A DNA stretch of 25,401 nucleotides from JAXJQF01 sp036311285 (GCA_036311285.1 JAXJQF010000015.1:1-25401), one strand, 5' to 3'. Numbered from the stretch's first letter, positions 8,101-16,494 are shown. Numbers and translations are program-made. The notes: generated from the sequence alone by a model not told the origin.

Positions 8101-8524
8101 TATCGATTCCTTGCGCTGCTGCATTTCTTGCTAATAGATCACAGCGTTCGTTTTCTGTGTGTCCTTCATGTCCTTTTACCCATACCCAAGTAACTTTGTG
8201 AGATGAGTTTAATCGATCTAATTCTATCCATAGATCCTTATTAACAACATGAGAAGGCCAGTTTTTTGATTTCCAATTAAATATCCATTTAGTGATACCA
8301 TCGATAACATACTTACTATCGGTTGTTAATACAACTTCGCAAGGTTCCTTAAGGGCTTGTAATGCAACTATAGCCCCCATTAGTTCCATTCGGTTGTTTG
8401 TGGTTTTTACAAATCCATGGCTTAATTCTTTTTCGACACCTTTGTATCTCAAAATTACGCCATAACCACCACGCCCCGGATTGCCAAGGCACGAGCCATC
8501 ACTAAATATTTCAACTTTTTTCAT
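8081..8524 (-). CDS. rnhA: Ribonuclease HI
   Basis: Degrades the RNA strand of RNA:DNA hybrids (R-loops, primers). At 147 residues it is close to E. coli RNase HI (155). The four carboxylates of the active site are present: D9 (FSDGSCLGNPG), E47 (NNRMELMGA), D69 (TTDSKYV) and D129 (NERCDLLAR), plus the catalytic-loop His119 in KGHEGH. The basic protrusion (handle) around KWIFNWKSKNW is retained. Divergent from dnaQ across a 265-bp spacer, as in E. coli, where the promoters of the two genes overlap. It is first in an operon with mltD, which lies a few genes away in E. coli. The ribosome binding site is weak (AAAGAAA). Confidence 0.95.
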   Translation of the reverse strand: MKKVEIFSDGSCLGNPGRGGYGVILRYKGVEKELSHGFVKTTNNRMELMGAIVALQALKEPCEVVLTTDSKYVIDGITKWIFNWKSKNWPSHVVNKDLWIELDRLNSSHKVTWVWVKGHEGHTENERCDLLARNAAAQGIDNDVGYN

Positions 8525-8789
8525 TAAAAATGTTTCTTTTATTTTTAAATTACTTAAATATCTACTTAATTATAAAGTGTAAGATTTGAAAAGGTCAATT
8601 TTACTCAAAGTATAAGGTTCTTTTTTTTTGAGTATTTCAGGTTTTTGTCCAAAATCGACGACTTTTTATACAAAATTAAAGAAGTATTTTATAAACATAG
8701 AGATTTTCGTTGTGTTAGAATAATAGACATTATGATTTTTAAAGTGAGTATGTGTTAAGTTCTATTAAAACTAGAGATTTGAAGAATAA
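8525..8789. other. rnhA/dnaQ divergent promoter region
   Basis: This 265-bp spacer must hold the promoters of both genes. It contains a run of nine T at about 8622 and several A/T-rich blocks. I could not choose a promoter for either strand with confidence. No repeat or RNA gene is evident. Confidence 0.5.
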
Positions 8790-9695
8790 ATGGCAGAGAT
8801 ATATGTTCAGAAATGTAATAGACAAATTTGTCTAGATACAGAAACAACTGGTAAAGCTGATGATGGTACCCCTGGTGATCATAGAATCATTGAAATAGGT
8901 TGTGTTGAGTTAATTGATAGAAAATTAACTGGTAATAATTTACAGATTTATTTAAATCCAAATCGAAAAGTTGATGAAGAGGCTTTTCGTGTTCACGGAT
9001 TGTCTAATGAGTATCTAGAACAATTTAACACCTTTCATGATGAATTTGAGAAGTTTTATAACTACATAAATGGTGCTGAGTTAATTATTCATAATGCTAA
9101 GTTCGACGTAGGTTTTATTAATCATGAATTTGCTTTAGATAATAGAAATTTAAAGCTTGAGAATATCTGTCAGATAACTGATAGTATTGATATAGCTAAA
9201 AAGAAATATCCAGGACAAAAGGTAAGCTTAGATGCATTATGTTCTAAGCTTAATATAGATGCTTCCGCGAGAACTGCTCACGGGGCTTTACTTGACTCTG
9301 AATTACTAGCAGAAGTATTTTTAGGCCTTACCGGGGGGCAAGAAGAGTTCTTATTTGATATGATGGATGGAGAAAAAGATAATGATACTTCTGTCCGTAA
9401 TATAGAACGTAAGGATGTTGTAGGGGAAGGAAATTTCTCTGTTATATTACCAAGTGCAGCTGAAAAGGTCGAAAATTGTATTTACCTAATGGGATTATCA
9501 AATGAAAAAGGGTTAGAACATATAGGTTTTGGTGATGAATACAAAATCAAACCATTTGAAGGAGAAAAGAAAGTCTCAGAAGCAACGATATTAACCAACC
9601 TTAGAATGTATTTCGTTACAGAAGATGAGTATTCAGAATATCTTGATTATGTAGAAGATTCGCTATTTTATGAATTAGAAAACATGATTAAGTAA
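8790..9695 (+). CDS. dnaQ: DNA polymerase III epsilon subunit (3'-5' proofreading exonuclease), extended
   Basis: Proofreads replication errors as part of the Pol III core. The DEDDh exonuclease domain (about 10-180) has every catalytic residue: D16 and E18 (CLDTETTG), D106 (HNAKFDVGF), and H164/D169 (RTAHGALLDSE). Next comes QEEFLF (184-189) after LTGG, in the place of the beta-clamp-binding motif of E. coli epsilon. The C-terminal end resembles the alpha-binding segment of E. coli (LRMYFVTEDEYSEYLDYVE against LRVVFATDEEI...). Between them lie about 70 extra residues (about 193-262), including Asp/Glu-rich and hydrophobic stretches that I do not recognise, making the protein 301 residues against 243 in E. 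coli. It is divergent from rnhA as in E. coli. Confidence 0.93.
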   Translation: MAEIYVQKCNRQICLDTETTGKADDGTPGDHRIIEIGCVELIDRKLTGNNLQIYLNPNRKVDEEAFRVHGLSNEYLEQFNTFHDEFEKFYNYINGAELIIHNAKFDVGFINHEFALDNRNLKLENICQITDSIDIAKKKYPGQKVSLDALCSKLNIDASARTAHGALLDSELLAEVFLGLTGGQEEFLFDMMDGEKDNDTSVRNIERKDVVGEGNFSVILPSAAEKVENCIYLMGLSNEKGLEHIGFGDEYKIKPFEGEKKVSEATILTNLRMYFVTEDEYSEYLDYVEDSLFYELENMIK

Positions 9696-9756
9696 TGTTT
9701 TTGTAGTTTTTGATAATTAACTATCAGTTATCGAATAGTTTAATAATTTAGAATAA

Positions 9757-9786
9757 AAAAATGAGGTTAAATCTAACCTCATTTTT
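9757..9786. terminator. Bidirectional terminator between dnaQ and purM
   Basis: A perfect 13-bp stem (9757-9769 with 9774-9786) with a 4-nt loop AATC. The arms begin with A5 and end with T5, so on both strands the G/C core is followed by a T-run. It lies between the convergent dnaQ and purM stop codons. Confidence 0.85.
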
Positions 9787-9819
9787 ATTTTATCTAATTC
9801 TTTGATTAACTAATTTGAA

Positions 9820-10857
9820 TTAGTTAATGTTAACTTGTTCTTCACCGTCTTTAGCTTCAGCTATTGAACCGATAACCCAAGCTTTTTCACCAGCGTTATT
9901 TAAAATTTCAACAGCTTTTTGAGCGTCTGCTGCATCTAAAGCTACAACCATACCTACACCACAGTTGAAAGTACGATACATTTCGTGAGTGTCGATGTTG
10001 CCGTTCTTTTGTAACCATTGGAATACTTCTGGCCATTCCCAGCTTGAACTTTCACATACAGCCTTGGTTCCCTTAGGTAATACGCGAGGGATATTTTCCC
10101 AGAATCCACCACCAGTGATGTGCGCTAATGCGTGGATTTTGCACTCTTTCATTAAGCTTAGGATTGGTTTAACATAGATGCGAGTTGGAGTTAATAATGT
10201 GTCAATTAATGTTCTGCCATCACTCATCTTTTCATTAGGGTCAGCTTTAGAGAATTCTAAAACTTTTCTTACTAATGAGTAACCGTTAGAGTGAGGACCT
10301 GATGAAGCGATAGCAACTAATGTGTCTCCAACCTTAACCTTTGATCCATCGATTATTTCGTCTTCATCTACAACACCAACAGCAAAACCAGCTAAGTCGT
10401 AGTCAGGCACATGATACATGCCAGGCATTTCAGCAGTTTCTCCACCGATTAATGCACATCCAGCCATTTCACAGCCTTTACCAATACCTGTTACAACCTT
10501 TGTAGCATCTTCAACGTCTAACTTACCAGTAGCATAGTAATCTAAGAAGAATAGAGGTTCTGCACCTTGCACAATTAAGTCATTTACACTCATTGCAACA
10601 AGATCGATACCTACAGTATCATGCTTTTTAAAGTCGATAGCAAGACGTAGCTTTGTTCCTACACCATCAGTACCAGCAACTAAAATAGGCTTTTTATAAT
10701 TAGTTGGGATACGGCATAAAGCACCAAATCCACCTAATCCGCCCATAACTTCTGGACGATTAGTTTTCTTAACAACACTCTTAATGTTATCAACTAAAGC
10801 GTTACCAGCATCGATATCTACACCTGCGTCTTTATAGCTTAACTTTTGCTTATCCAT
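9820..10857 (-). CDS. purM: Phosphoribosylformylglycinamidine cyclo-ligase (AIR synthetase)
   Basis: Closes the imidazole ring in de novo purine synthesis: FGAM plus ATP gives AIR. The 345 residues equal the length of E. coli PurM and the two align closely from SYKDAGVDIDAGNALV onward. Clear signatures: GTDGVGTKLRLA, GGETAEMPGMYH, SSGPHSNGYSLVRK and HITGGGFWENIPRVLP. An AGAGG ribosome binding site precedes the ATG. purN, usually next to purM, is not here, so PurM is monocistronic in this window. A 14-bp palindrome (10852-10865) spans the start codon. No PurR operator was recognised upstream. Highly reliable call. Confidence 0.97.
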   Translation of the reverse strand: MDKQKLSYKDAGVDIDAGNALVDNIKSVVKKTNRPEVMGGLGGFGALCRIPTNYKKPILVAGTDGVGTKLRLAIDFKKHDTVGIDLVAMSVNDLIVQGAEPLFFLDYYATGKLDVEDATKVVTGIGKGCEMAGCALIGGETAEMPGMYHVPDYDLAGFAVGVVDEDEIIDGSKVKVGDTLVAIASSGPHSNGYSLVRKVLEFSKADPNEKMSDGRTLIDTLLTPTRIYVKPILSLMKECKIHALAHITGGGFWENIPRVLPKGTKAVCESSSWEWPEVFQWLQKNGNIDTHEMYRTFNCGVGMVVALDAADAQKAVEILNNAGEKAWVIGSIAEAKDGEEQVNIN

Positions 10858-11053
10858 ATATGGATTAACCTCTTACTCGATAAAATAAAAAACTAAGATG
10901 ATTTATTTTAACAAATTTTAGCAATTTTTAATATAATTTTTTGTATATATCTCATTTTTGAATAAAAGTATTTTACTATCAAAGGTTTTTAAAAATATTT
11001 GATAAATGACATTATATTTGGAGTTTTTTCAATATATTTAGATATTTGTTAGG

Positions 11054-11059
11054 TATAAT
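11054..11059 (+). promoter_or_regulatory. Candidate -10 element for the DUF2066 gene
   Basis: A consensus TATAAT about 95 bp before the proposed start at 11155; the -35 is poor. If used, transcription would begin near 11066 and the leader would include the hairpin at 11084-11098. Confidence 0.3.
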
Positions 11060-11083
11060 AATCTATACTAGATATTAGAGTTT

Positions 11084-11098
11084 AAGGCGTAACGCCTT
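11084..11098 (+). other. Short G/C-rich hairpin in the DUF2066 leader
   Basis: AAGGCG-TAA-CGCCTT, a perfect 6-bp stem with a 3-nt loop, followed by GTTTTG. It is conspicuous in AT-rich DNA and lies in the presumed 5' leader. It could weaken transcription or protect the RNA end; the function is unknown. Confidence 0.35.
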
Positions 11099-11154
11099 GT
11101 TTTGTAAAAGCTAAAGTCATATTTTGTATTTTATGGATAGGGTTGTCCCGTTTA

Positions 11155-12603
11155 ATGCTTATGAATAAATATAAAAAGAATTTTTGTCTTATTGCAAGTT
11201 TAGTTGCGTGTAATCTTTTAAATATAACAATTGCAGAAAATGAATATTTAAATGGTGCTTCTAATGAAGCTAATGTTATCAACTCTACTACTAATAATGA
11301 TAAAGCTAGTAGTAATTCTATAAACAGCAGCTTAGCAGATTCTGTTGTTGATAATGTATCAATGGGAAATAGTGTAATATCTATTCAGGCACCAAATACA
11401 GGTTCTAACAGTTTAGCTGATAGTGATAATAATCCTAGTCATAATGAATTAACAAAAAAATTTGAATATGTAGTAGAGTTTGATGGCTTTTATGAACATG
11501 CTTATCAAAAGGCTTTTGAACAATTGATACATGATATAAGTAATGGTGGGACCAACCCAAGCTCTATTAATGTGTCAGCAGAAGATTATATTGCCGAAGA
11601 ATCATTGACAGATGACGGTGATATGCTGATTGTTTTTGATAATTTAAAAGTTGATGTTTTGTTACGTTCAGGTTTAATCAATATTTGGAAGGGTTTAGAA
11701 GAACCAATTTTATTGTGGGGTATTAAATCTAATGTTATTTCAACTATTGATGAAGAGGGAATTATAAGAAATAGCGTTGATACAAGTTATTTATCTGATA
11801 ATAATCCTTTTGTTGAGGTGCTTCATAACAAGACAAAGGAACAAAATATTAAAATTATTCTTCCTTTGATGGATCTTGATGATATCGGAGCGATAAAAAT
11901 ATCAGATATATCTATGTTTTCACAAGAGAGAGTAATCTCTGCATCTGTTCGTTATACTAATGGTTTAGTTCTTGTTGGTAATTTAACTCAAGTCGATGAT
12001 GAAAACTATAAATTTGAATATAGACTTTTAAACGTTTCTAAGATGGAGACTGTGTATAACGGTGAACTCATTGGAGATTATGAATCTATAGCTACATCTT
12101 TTATTGAAAACTTAAAACAGTATTTAACAGATGCTCAATCAATTTTAAATGAAGTAAGTAAAGATATTCAAAATTCAGTAAATATCCAAGTTCAGGGTTA
12201 TGAAAATTTAGAAGATTTAAATTTAGGATATGTTAGTGATAACAGTGCTAGAATTTTGGTTCGAAATGTTAAGACCTTTAGAGAAGTAAATGAAGTAAAA
12301 CTTTGTTTACGTGATTTGGGGTATAGTGATGTATTAGATATTGATGTAAAGGGCAATGATGTAATCTTGGTTGTTACTAAAGATAATTTAAAGATAGCAG
12401 GAATTAAATTTACAGAGTATGATGCTTTTAAAAATACAATTAATGATTTTGTCTATATTTTTAATGATTTGCTTATTAAAAGTAAACAAAAATCTCAAAT
12501 TATAAATGAAAGTAAGGATACTTTAATTAATACTGTTGATAATGAACAGAAGATTATAGATAATAGTAATGAACAATCTATATCTAATACAAATAATAAA
12601 TAA
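11155..12603 (+). CDS. DUF2066 family exported protein
   Basis: A 482-residue protein of unknown biochemical function. It starts with a signal peptide (basic KYKKN, then a hydrophobic core, likely cleaved after ITIA). A Ser/Asn-rich stretch follows to about residue 95. The next part resembles the DUF2066 family, which in gammaproteobacteria is often found beside purM and hda, as here; this genomic position is the main support along with recognisable blocks such as LKVDVLLRSGLINIWKGLEEP and the later LP-LMDLDDIGAIK segment. Residues after about 340 are less typical and the last 30 are again Asn/Ser-rich. A TTG at 11143 is an in-frame alternative, but ATG 11155 gives a cleaner signal peptide; GGATAGGG lies 12 nt before it, with a small GGG/CCC hairpin between. 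Probably periplasmic. Confidence 0.75.
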   Translation: MLMNKYKKNFCLIASLVACNLLNITIAENEYLNGASNEANVINSTTNNDKASSNSINSSLADSVVDNVSMGNSVISIQAPNTGSNSLADSDNNPSHNELTKKFEYVVEFDGFYEHAYQKAFEQLIHDISNGGTNPSSINVSAEDYIAEESLTDDGDMLIVFDNLKVDVLLRSGLINIWKGLEEPILLWGIKSNVISTIDEEGIIRNSVDTSYLSDNNPFVEVLHNKTKEQNIKIILPLMDLDDIGAIKISDISMFSQERVISASVRYTNGLVLVGNLTQVDDENYKFEYRLLNVSKMETVYNGELIGDYESIATSFIENLKQYLTDAQSILNEVSKDIQNSVNIQVQGYENLEDLNLGYVSDNSARILVRNVKTFREVNEVKLCLRDLGYSDVLDIDVKGNDVILVVTKDNLKIAGIKFTEYDAFKNTINDFVYIFNDLLIKSKQKSQIINESKDTLINTVDNEQKIIDNSNEQSISNTNNK

Positions 12604-12605
12604 GA

Positions 12606-12636
12606 TTGACATAAAAATATAATTACGCAATATATA
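12606..12636 (+). promoter_or_regulatory. Candidate hda promoter
   Basis: A perfect -35 TTGACA (12606-12611) directly after the DUF2066 stop codon, with TATATA at 12631-12636 as the best -10 (19-bp spacing, longer than ideal). It would give hda a promoter separate from the gene before it. Confidence 0.4.
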
Positions 12637-12688
12637 AAACCACATAATAAGTGTTAAATAGCATGCAATAAATTAGAGAGGATTAAAT

Positions 12689-13459
12689 TTGGAAGAGGAG
12701 TTGTATCGTCAATTACTTTTAGGTATAACAAATGCTGGAATGGAGGATTTTAATTCGTTCTATGTATTTGACGGTAATAAATGTGCATTTGATTGCATTT
12801 CAAATCTTATTCTTTCAGACGATATTGAGCACCAAAATCAGTTTATTTATCTTTATGGTAATGAATATTGTGGTAAAAGTCATCTATTAAAAATAGCGTT
12901 CAGCGAAGCTCAAAAAAAGGATTATCCTGCAATTTATTTTGATTTATCTCAATATGTAGACATGGACCCTGGTACTATTTTAGAAGGGGTGGAGGATTTG
13001 AGTGTTATATGTATTGATAATGTAGATAAAATAAAAAATAGTTGGGAATGGCAAAGTGAATTATTTAGTCTATATAACAGATGGATGTCTAGACGTTCAG
13101 GTGCATTTATTGTTGCAGCTAACGATGTTGCTGACAATGTAGGTTTTTCAAAACCAGATTTAATAACAAGGTTACTAAGTGGGGTAACTTTAGAGTTAGA
13201 AGTAGTTCCATTAGATTTACTACCTGAACTTTTAGTAATGCGTGAAAAGTGGCGTGGTGGTGAATTAAACATAAAACAAGCTAAGACGTTAGTAAATAAT
13301 TTTCCTAATATTGTAGATTGTTTAAAAGCTTTAGATGAACTTGATAACATGTGGATGGAAAAGAAAATCAAGTACAGTTTTAGAAGAAATGAAGGAAAAT
13401 TTCAACCAAAAGCGTTTGATGAGTTCATAGCTCGTTTTAAAAATAAATTACAGAAGTAA
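12689..13459 (+). CDS. hda: Hda, DnaA-related regulator of replication initiation, TTG start
   Basis: With the DNA-loaded beta clamp, Hda stimulates ATP hydrolysis by DnaA and so prevents re-initiation. The 256-residue protein has an N-terminal clamp-binding motif QLLLG (8-12; E. coli QLSLPL), then the AAA+ domain: Walker A GNEYCGKS (57-64), Walker B VICID (106-110), AANDVAD in the sensor I region, and the Box VII arginine in DLITRLLSG (R161). It ends with a C-terminal extension of some 20 residues relative to E. coli Hda (233). In the expected sensor II segment (NIVDCLKALDEL) the arginine of E. coli (MRTLFMTLDQL) appears replaced by Val. The start is TTG, supported by AGAGAGGA 7-8 nt upstream and because the clamp motif must be included; no ATG is available before it. 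Confidence 0.9.
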   Translation: MEEELYRQLLLGITNAGMEDFNSFYVFDGNKCAFDCISNLILSDDIEHQNQFIYLYGNEYCGKSHLLKIAFSEAQKKDYPAIYFDLSQYVDMDPGTILEGVEDLSVICIDNVDKIKNSWEWQSELFSLYNRWMSRRSGAFIVAANDVADNVGFSKPDLITRLLSGVTLELEVVPLDLLPELLVMREKWRGGELNIKQAKTLVNNFPNIVDCLKALDELDNMWMEKKIKYSFRRNEGKFQPKAFDEFIARFKNKLQK

Positions 13460-13490
13460 TAATCTTAAAGCTATAGTTATATTAATTATA

Positions 13491-13523
13491 AAACCAGCAA
13501 ATTAAATAACTTGCTGGTTTTTT
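13491..13523. terminator. Terminator between convergent hda and perM
   Basis: Perfect 10-bp stem AAACCAGCAA/TTGCTGGTTT (13491-13500 with 13511-13520), 10-nt loop and a run of six T on the + strand. The A-rich left flank may let it work for perM as well. Confidence 0.85.
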
Positions 13524-13553
13524 GTTGATGGAACTTTTGTTCTTGTACTTAAT

Positions 13554-14861
13554 TTATCTTGTCGGCCATAAAGATAAGATTGTCTTAATTATTGCTGCTA
13601 ATGGTAAAGCAAGAATAACCCCCCACATTCCCCAAATGCTTCCGAATATAGTAATAGAGATTAGGATTGCAAGAGAATTTAGGTTTAAGGCTCCTGAGAA
13701 TAGCATTGGAGTAATTACGTAAGCATCAATTAATTGAATAATTGTGTATATCACTAGAAGCCATGCAAGGTCAGAAGATAGTCCGTATTGCATTAAACCA
13801 ATAGCAATTAAAGGTACTGTAATTAAAATCATACCTACATATGGAATGATTACACTTAAACCAACACCGATACCTAATAATAGAGCATAGTTAACTCCAA
13901 ATAGAGCAAAGGCGGCTCCGTTAATTAAGGAAATAATTACTACGTGAATACATTTACCATTGATGTATTGAGTTATTTGGTGGTTCACCTCACACCAGAA
14001 GGTGCTAACTTCAGTGTTACTTGAGAAGTATTTTCTAAAAATTTGTAAAAGGTTATCTTTATCCTTTAACATTAAAAATGAGAAAATAGGGACAATTAGC
14101 AAATAAACTAATACTGATAGTGTATTCATTAAAAGGGTAGGAATTTGAGTAGTAATGAGAGGAGATACTCTTTCCTTAACGTATTCAGAACAGCTAACTA
14201 TTATGTGTGATACGTTTTCTTCAGAGAACACATTATGGTACGCTTCAGGAATGTTGTTTTTAAATGAATTTAGTGTTTCGCTTAACCATTTTTTGGTTTT
14301 ATTGGATTTTTCTATAACAGTTTGTTTTCCTGGAGCAATTTCTTCAGTAGTACTTGAATTAAAATTTTGGTCTTCTGTTAAATTCTGTATAGTAGGATTA
14401 TTTTCTATATTATTGTCACTTATTTGATTTGAAAGTGTTTGATTAGTTTTAGGCTCATATGTAATAGATGAATGAGTTGTTGAAAAAATAGCAATATCAT
14501 GCATCTTTTTATCAATAGTGCTTGCATCTGTTAATTCATTTAAAGATGTTACTAGATTTGATGAGACCTTGTTTAACTGGTTTATAACAGGTGGTGTAAC
14601 AATACATAATATTGCAACTATAGATACAATTACAGCAGAAATTAAAATTGCAGAAGCACTTAATCTGCTAGCCCCTTTTTTAACTAAATACGAAGTTGGA
14701 CGATCTAGCATAAATGCGAGAACAAAAGCCGCTATTATTGGTCCAAAAATATTGCTGAAGTAATAAATTATGATGAATATTGTAATAAATTGAAGAATAA
14801 GAATTCCAGCAGCTTGTGATGATAAGTTATGGTGATACCATCTTTTAATAAATTCAAGCAT
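13554..14861 (-). CDS. perM: PerM, AI-2E family transporter with an extended polar loop
   Basis: A 435-residue polytopic inner-membrane protein of the AI-2E/PerM family; E. coli PerM has 353 residues and its substrate is not established. N-terminal membrane segments lie at about 16-50 and 68-90. A soluble region follows up to about 240, and then the C-terminal membrane bundle with family blocks GVGLSVIIPYVGMILITVP and DAYVITPMLFSGALNLN. The soluble region holds about 60-80 extra residues rich in Asn, Thr, Ser and Glu (about 128-190). I chose the ATG at 14859-14861, where AGGGAG sits 7 nt upstream, over a longer frame starting at 14993 whose extra 44 residues are not family-like. It is divergent from bepA, a pairing also close in E. 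coli. Confidence 0.88.
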   Translation of the reverse strand: MLEFIKRWYHHNLSSQAAGILILQFITIFIIIYYFSNIFGPIIAAFVLAFMLDRPTSYLVKKGASRLSASAILISAVIVSIVAILCIVTPPVINQLNKVSSNLVTSLNELTDASTIDKKMHDIAIFSTTHSSITYEPKTNQTLSNQISDNNIENNPTIQNLTEDQNFNSSTTEEIAPGKQTVIEKSNKTKKWLSETLNSFKNNIPEAYHNVFSEENVSHIIVSCSEYVKERVSPLITTQIPTLLMNTLSVLVYLLIVPIFSFLMLKDKDNLLQIFRKYFSSNTEVSTFWCEVNHQITQYINGKCIHVVIISLINGAAFALFGVNYALLLGIGVGLSVIIPYVGMILITVPLIAIGLMQYGLSSDLAWLLVIYTIIQLIDAYVITPMLFSGALNLNSLAILISITIFGSIWGMWGVILALPLAAIIKTILSLWPTR

Positions 14862-14896
14862 TTTAAAACTCCCTATTTGTATTTTTTGTAAACTGT

Positions 14897-14925
14897 TATA
14901 TATTGCTAGTATAATAAATTTGCAA
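14897..14925 (-). promoter_or_regulatory. Candidate perM promoter
   Basis: On the minus strand TTGCAA (14920-14925) and TATATA (14897-14902) are separated by 17 bp, with the expected start point about 30 bp before the perM ATG. Each box matches consensus at 4 of 6 positions. Confidence 0.3.
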
Positions 14926-14955
14926 ATAATTATAAACTTATATAATTGTGTTGTG

Positions 14956-14999
14956 TTAGTTATGTGATTTTTTATGAAAGAAACTGTACACATAACTAA
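14956..14999. repeat. 11-bp perfect inverted repeat in the perM/bepA promoter region
   Basis: TTAGTTATGTG (14956-14966) and CACATAACTAA (14989-14999) are exact reverse complements separated by 22 bp, with centres 33 bp apart, about three helical turns. It ends 23 bp before bepA. It could be a pair of operator half-sites or a leader hairpin; I do not recognise the motif. Confidence 0.5.
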
Positions 15000-15022
15000 A
15001 TAAATATAAAAATAAAGAGATT

Positions 15023-16468
15023 ATGAGATTTAATAAATTTCTATTTTTTGTGTTACTAATGTTTGTTGACATAGTGTCACTAAAATCTAGTTATGCCTAT
15101 GATGATACGGGATTAGGGGTATCAGGAAGTTCCGCTCTCAGTGTTGATACTGAAAGGGAGATTGGTACCTATTTTATGACAGCAGCAAGGTCGAGTCTTC
15201 CTATAATTTACGACCCTGTGCTTGAAAAGTATATTCAATCTTTAGGGACAAGACTCGTTCTTAGTGCAGAAGGAGTGAAGTATCCTTTTGAATTCTTTTT
15301 AGTTAAAGATAATTCTATTAATGCAGCAGCTTTCTTTGGTGGTAAGGTTATGGTTCATGCAGGACTAATTTCAGTGACTGATACTGAAAGTGAGTTAGCT
15401 TCTGTACTTGCCCATGAAATAACACATGTTACTCAACGACATTTAGCACGAGCTATTGAAGAGCGTCAGAAGAGTTTAATTTCAGGAGGTGCTCAATTAT
15501 TAGGGGGGTTGATTTTATCTATAATTAATCCTGCAATGGGAGCTTTTGGTGTTACGTCAGCTTTAGGTGGTATACAACAATCTCAGGTTGATTACACTCG
15601 ATCAAATGAATACGAAGCTGACAGAATTGGTATAGATGTTCTTTATAGAGCTGGTTTTAATCCAGATGGAATGGTATCAATGATGAGAAAACTTCAATCT
15701 AACTCCGATAAAATAAGCCCCGTTTTTGAGATGCTTTTAACTCATCCTATTAGTGCAAAGCGTGTTGCTGAATCATCAGATAGAGCTAGATTGTTTAAAC
15801 CAAAAAAATACTATGAAAGCATAGATTATCAATTTGCAAAAGCCAGAATTAGAGTGAGATATACAGGAGCTAATCCTGAAAGCTTAGTAGCTGAGGCAAA
15901 TGAAAAAATTAGAAAAAACAGTTCTGATTATGGAGCATATTATCAAAAGAGTCTTTCTTTACTTGCTTTAGGTAAACCAGCCCAAGCTCTAGAAAGCTTA
16001 AAGCAAATTGAAAAGAAATACCCTAGAAATCTGTTTGTAGTTGATACTATGTCGGATATTCTTATTGCACAGAAAAAAACAAATGAAGGTGTTGCTTATT
16101 TAAATAAACTAAAGAATGTATTGATTAGTGATGAGGTTGTTTTTTTAAATCTTGCTTCTATGTATATATCTTCAAAGAAGTATGATAAAGCAATAAAAAT
16201 ATTAAAAAGACTTAAGATTGATACTAAATATTTAGCAGCAGATGAAATGCTGTTAGATATATATAAGCAAACAAATAAGAAGTGTGAAGCTTATGTTTTA
16301 AATGCTGAGATATATGAATATAAAGGCAGATGGGTTCAAGCTCTTGATAGTACAAAAGAAGCTTTAAAGTATTGCTCAGAAAAGAATTTATTACTAAGAA
16401 CTCAAGCTCAACAAGCAAGGATAGTGGAAAAACAAGAGTTTTATGATCGTTTATTAAAGAATTTATAG
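15023..16468 (+). CDS. bepA: BepA, periplasmic M48 metalloprotease/chaperone with TPR domain
   Basis: Assists or degrades outer-membrane proteins such as LptD at the BAM complex. The 481 residues compare with 487 in E. coli. A signal peptide (about 1-25, ending SSYA) is followed by the M48 domain with zinc ligands H131 and H135 and catalytic E132 in LAHEITH, and third ligand E196 in NEYEADRIG. H241 in LLTHPISAKR corresponds in position to the histidine that blocks the active site of E. coli BepA (H246). The C-terminal half (about 280-480) is a TPR array, seen as repeated A..L..L...P patterns. A weak AGAG ribosome binding site precedes the ATG. It has its own promoter region shared with perM, and a bidirectional terminator follows. 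Confidence 0.93.
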   Translation: MRFNKFLFFVLLMFVDIVSLKSSYAYDDTGLGVSGSSALSVDTEREIGTYFMTAARSSLPIIYDPVLEKYIQSLGTRLVLSAEGVKYPFEFFLVKDNSINAAAFFGGKVMVHAGLISVTDTESELASVLAHEITHVTQRHLARAIEERQKSLISGGAQLLGGLILSIINPAMGAFGVTSALGGIQQSQVDYTRSNEYEADRIGIDVLYRAGFNPDGMVSMMRKLQSNSDKISPVFEMLLTHPISAKRVAESSDRARLFKPKKYYESIDYQFAKARIRVRYTGANPESLVAEANEKIRKNSSDYGAYYQKSLSLLALGKPAQALESLKQIEKKYPRNLFVVDTMSDILIAQKKTNEGVAYLNKLKNVLISDEVVFLNLASMYISSKKYDKAIKILKRLKIDTKYLAADEMLLDIYKQTNKKCEAYVLNAEIYEYKGRWVQALDSTKEALKYCSEKNLLLRTQAQQARIVEKQEFYDRLLKNL

Positions 16469-16494
16469 TTAGTTGATAGATTTAAAATTATCAT

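Noticed and set aside
10852..10865. Palindrome ATCCATATATGGAT across the purM start codon
   Set aside because: Only four base pairs could form around a 6-nt loop, so it is weak as RNA structure; it is probably incidental.
14862..14993. Longer start for perM adding 44 residues
   Set aside because: The extra residues are not family-like, cover the presumed promoter, and lack a good ribosome binding site, while ATG 14861 has AGGGAG at ideal distance.
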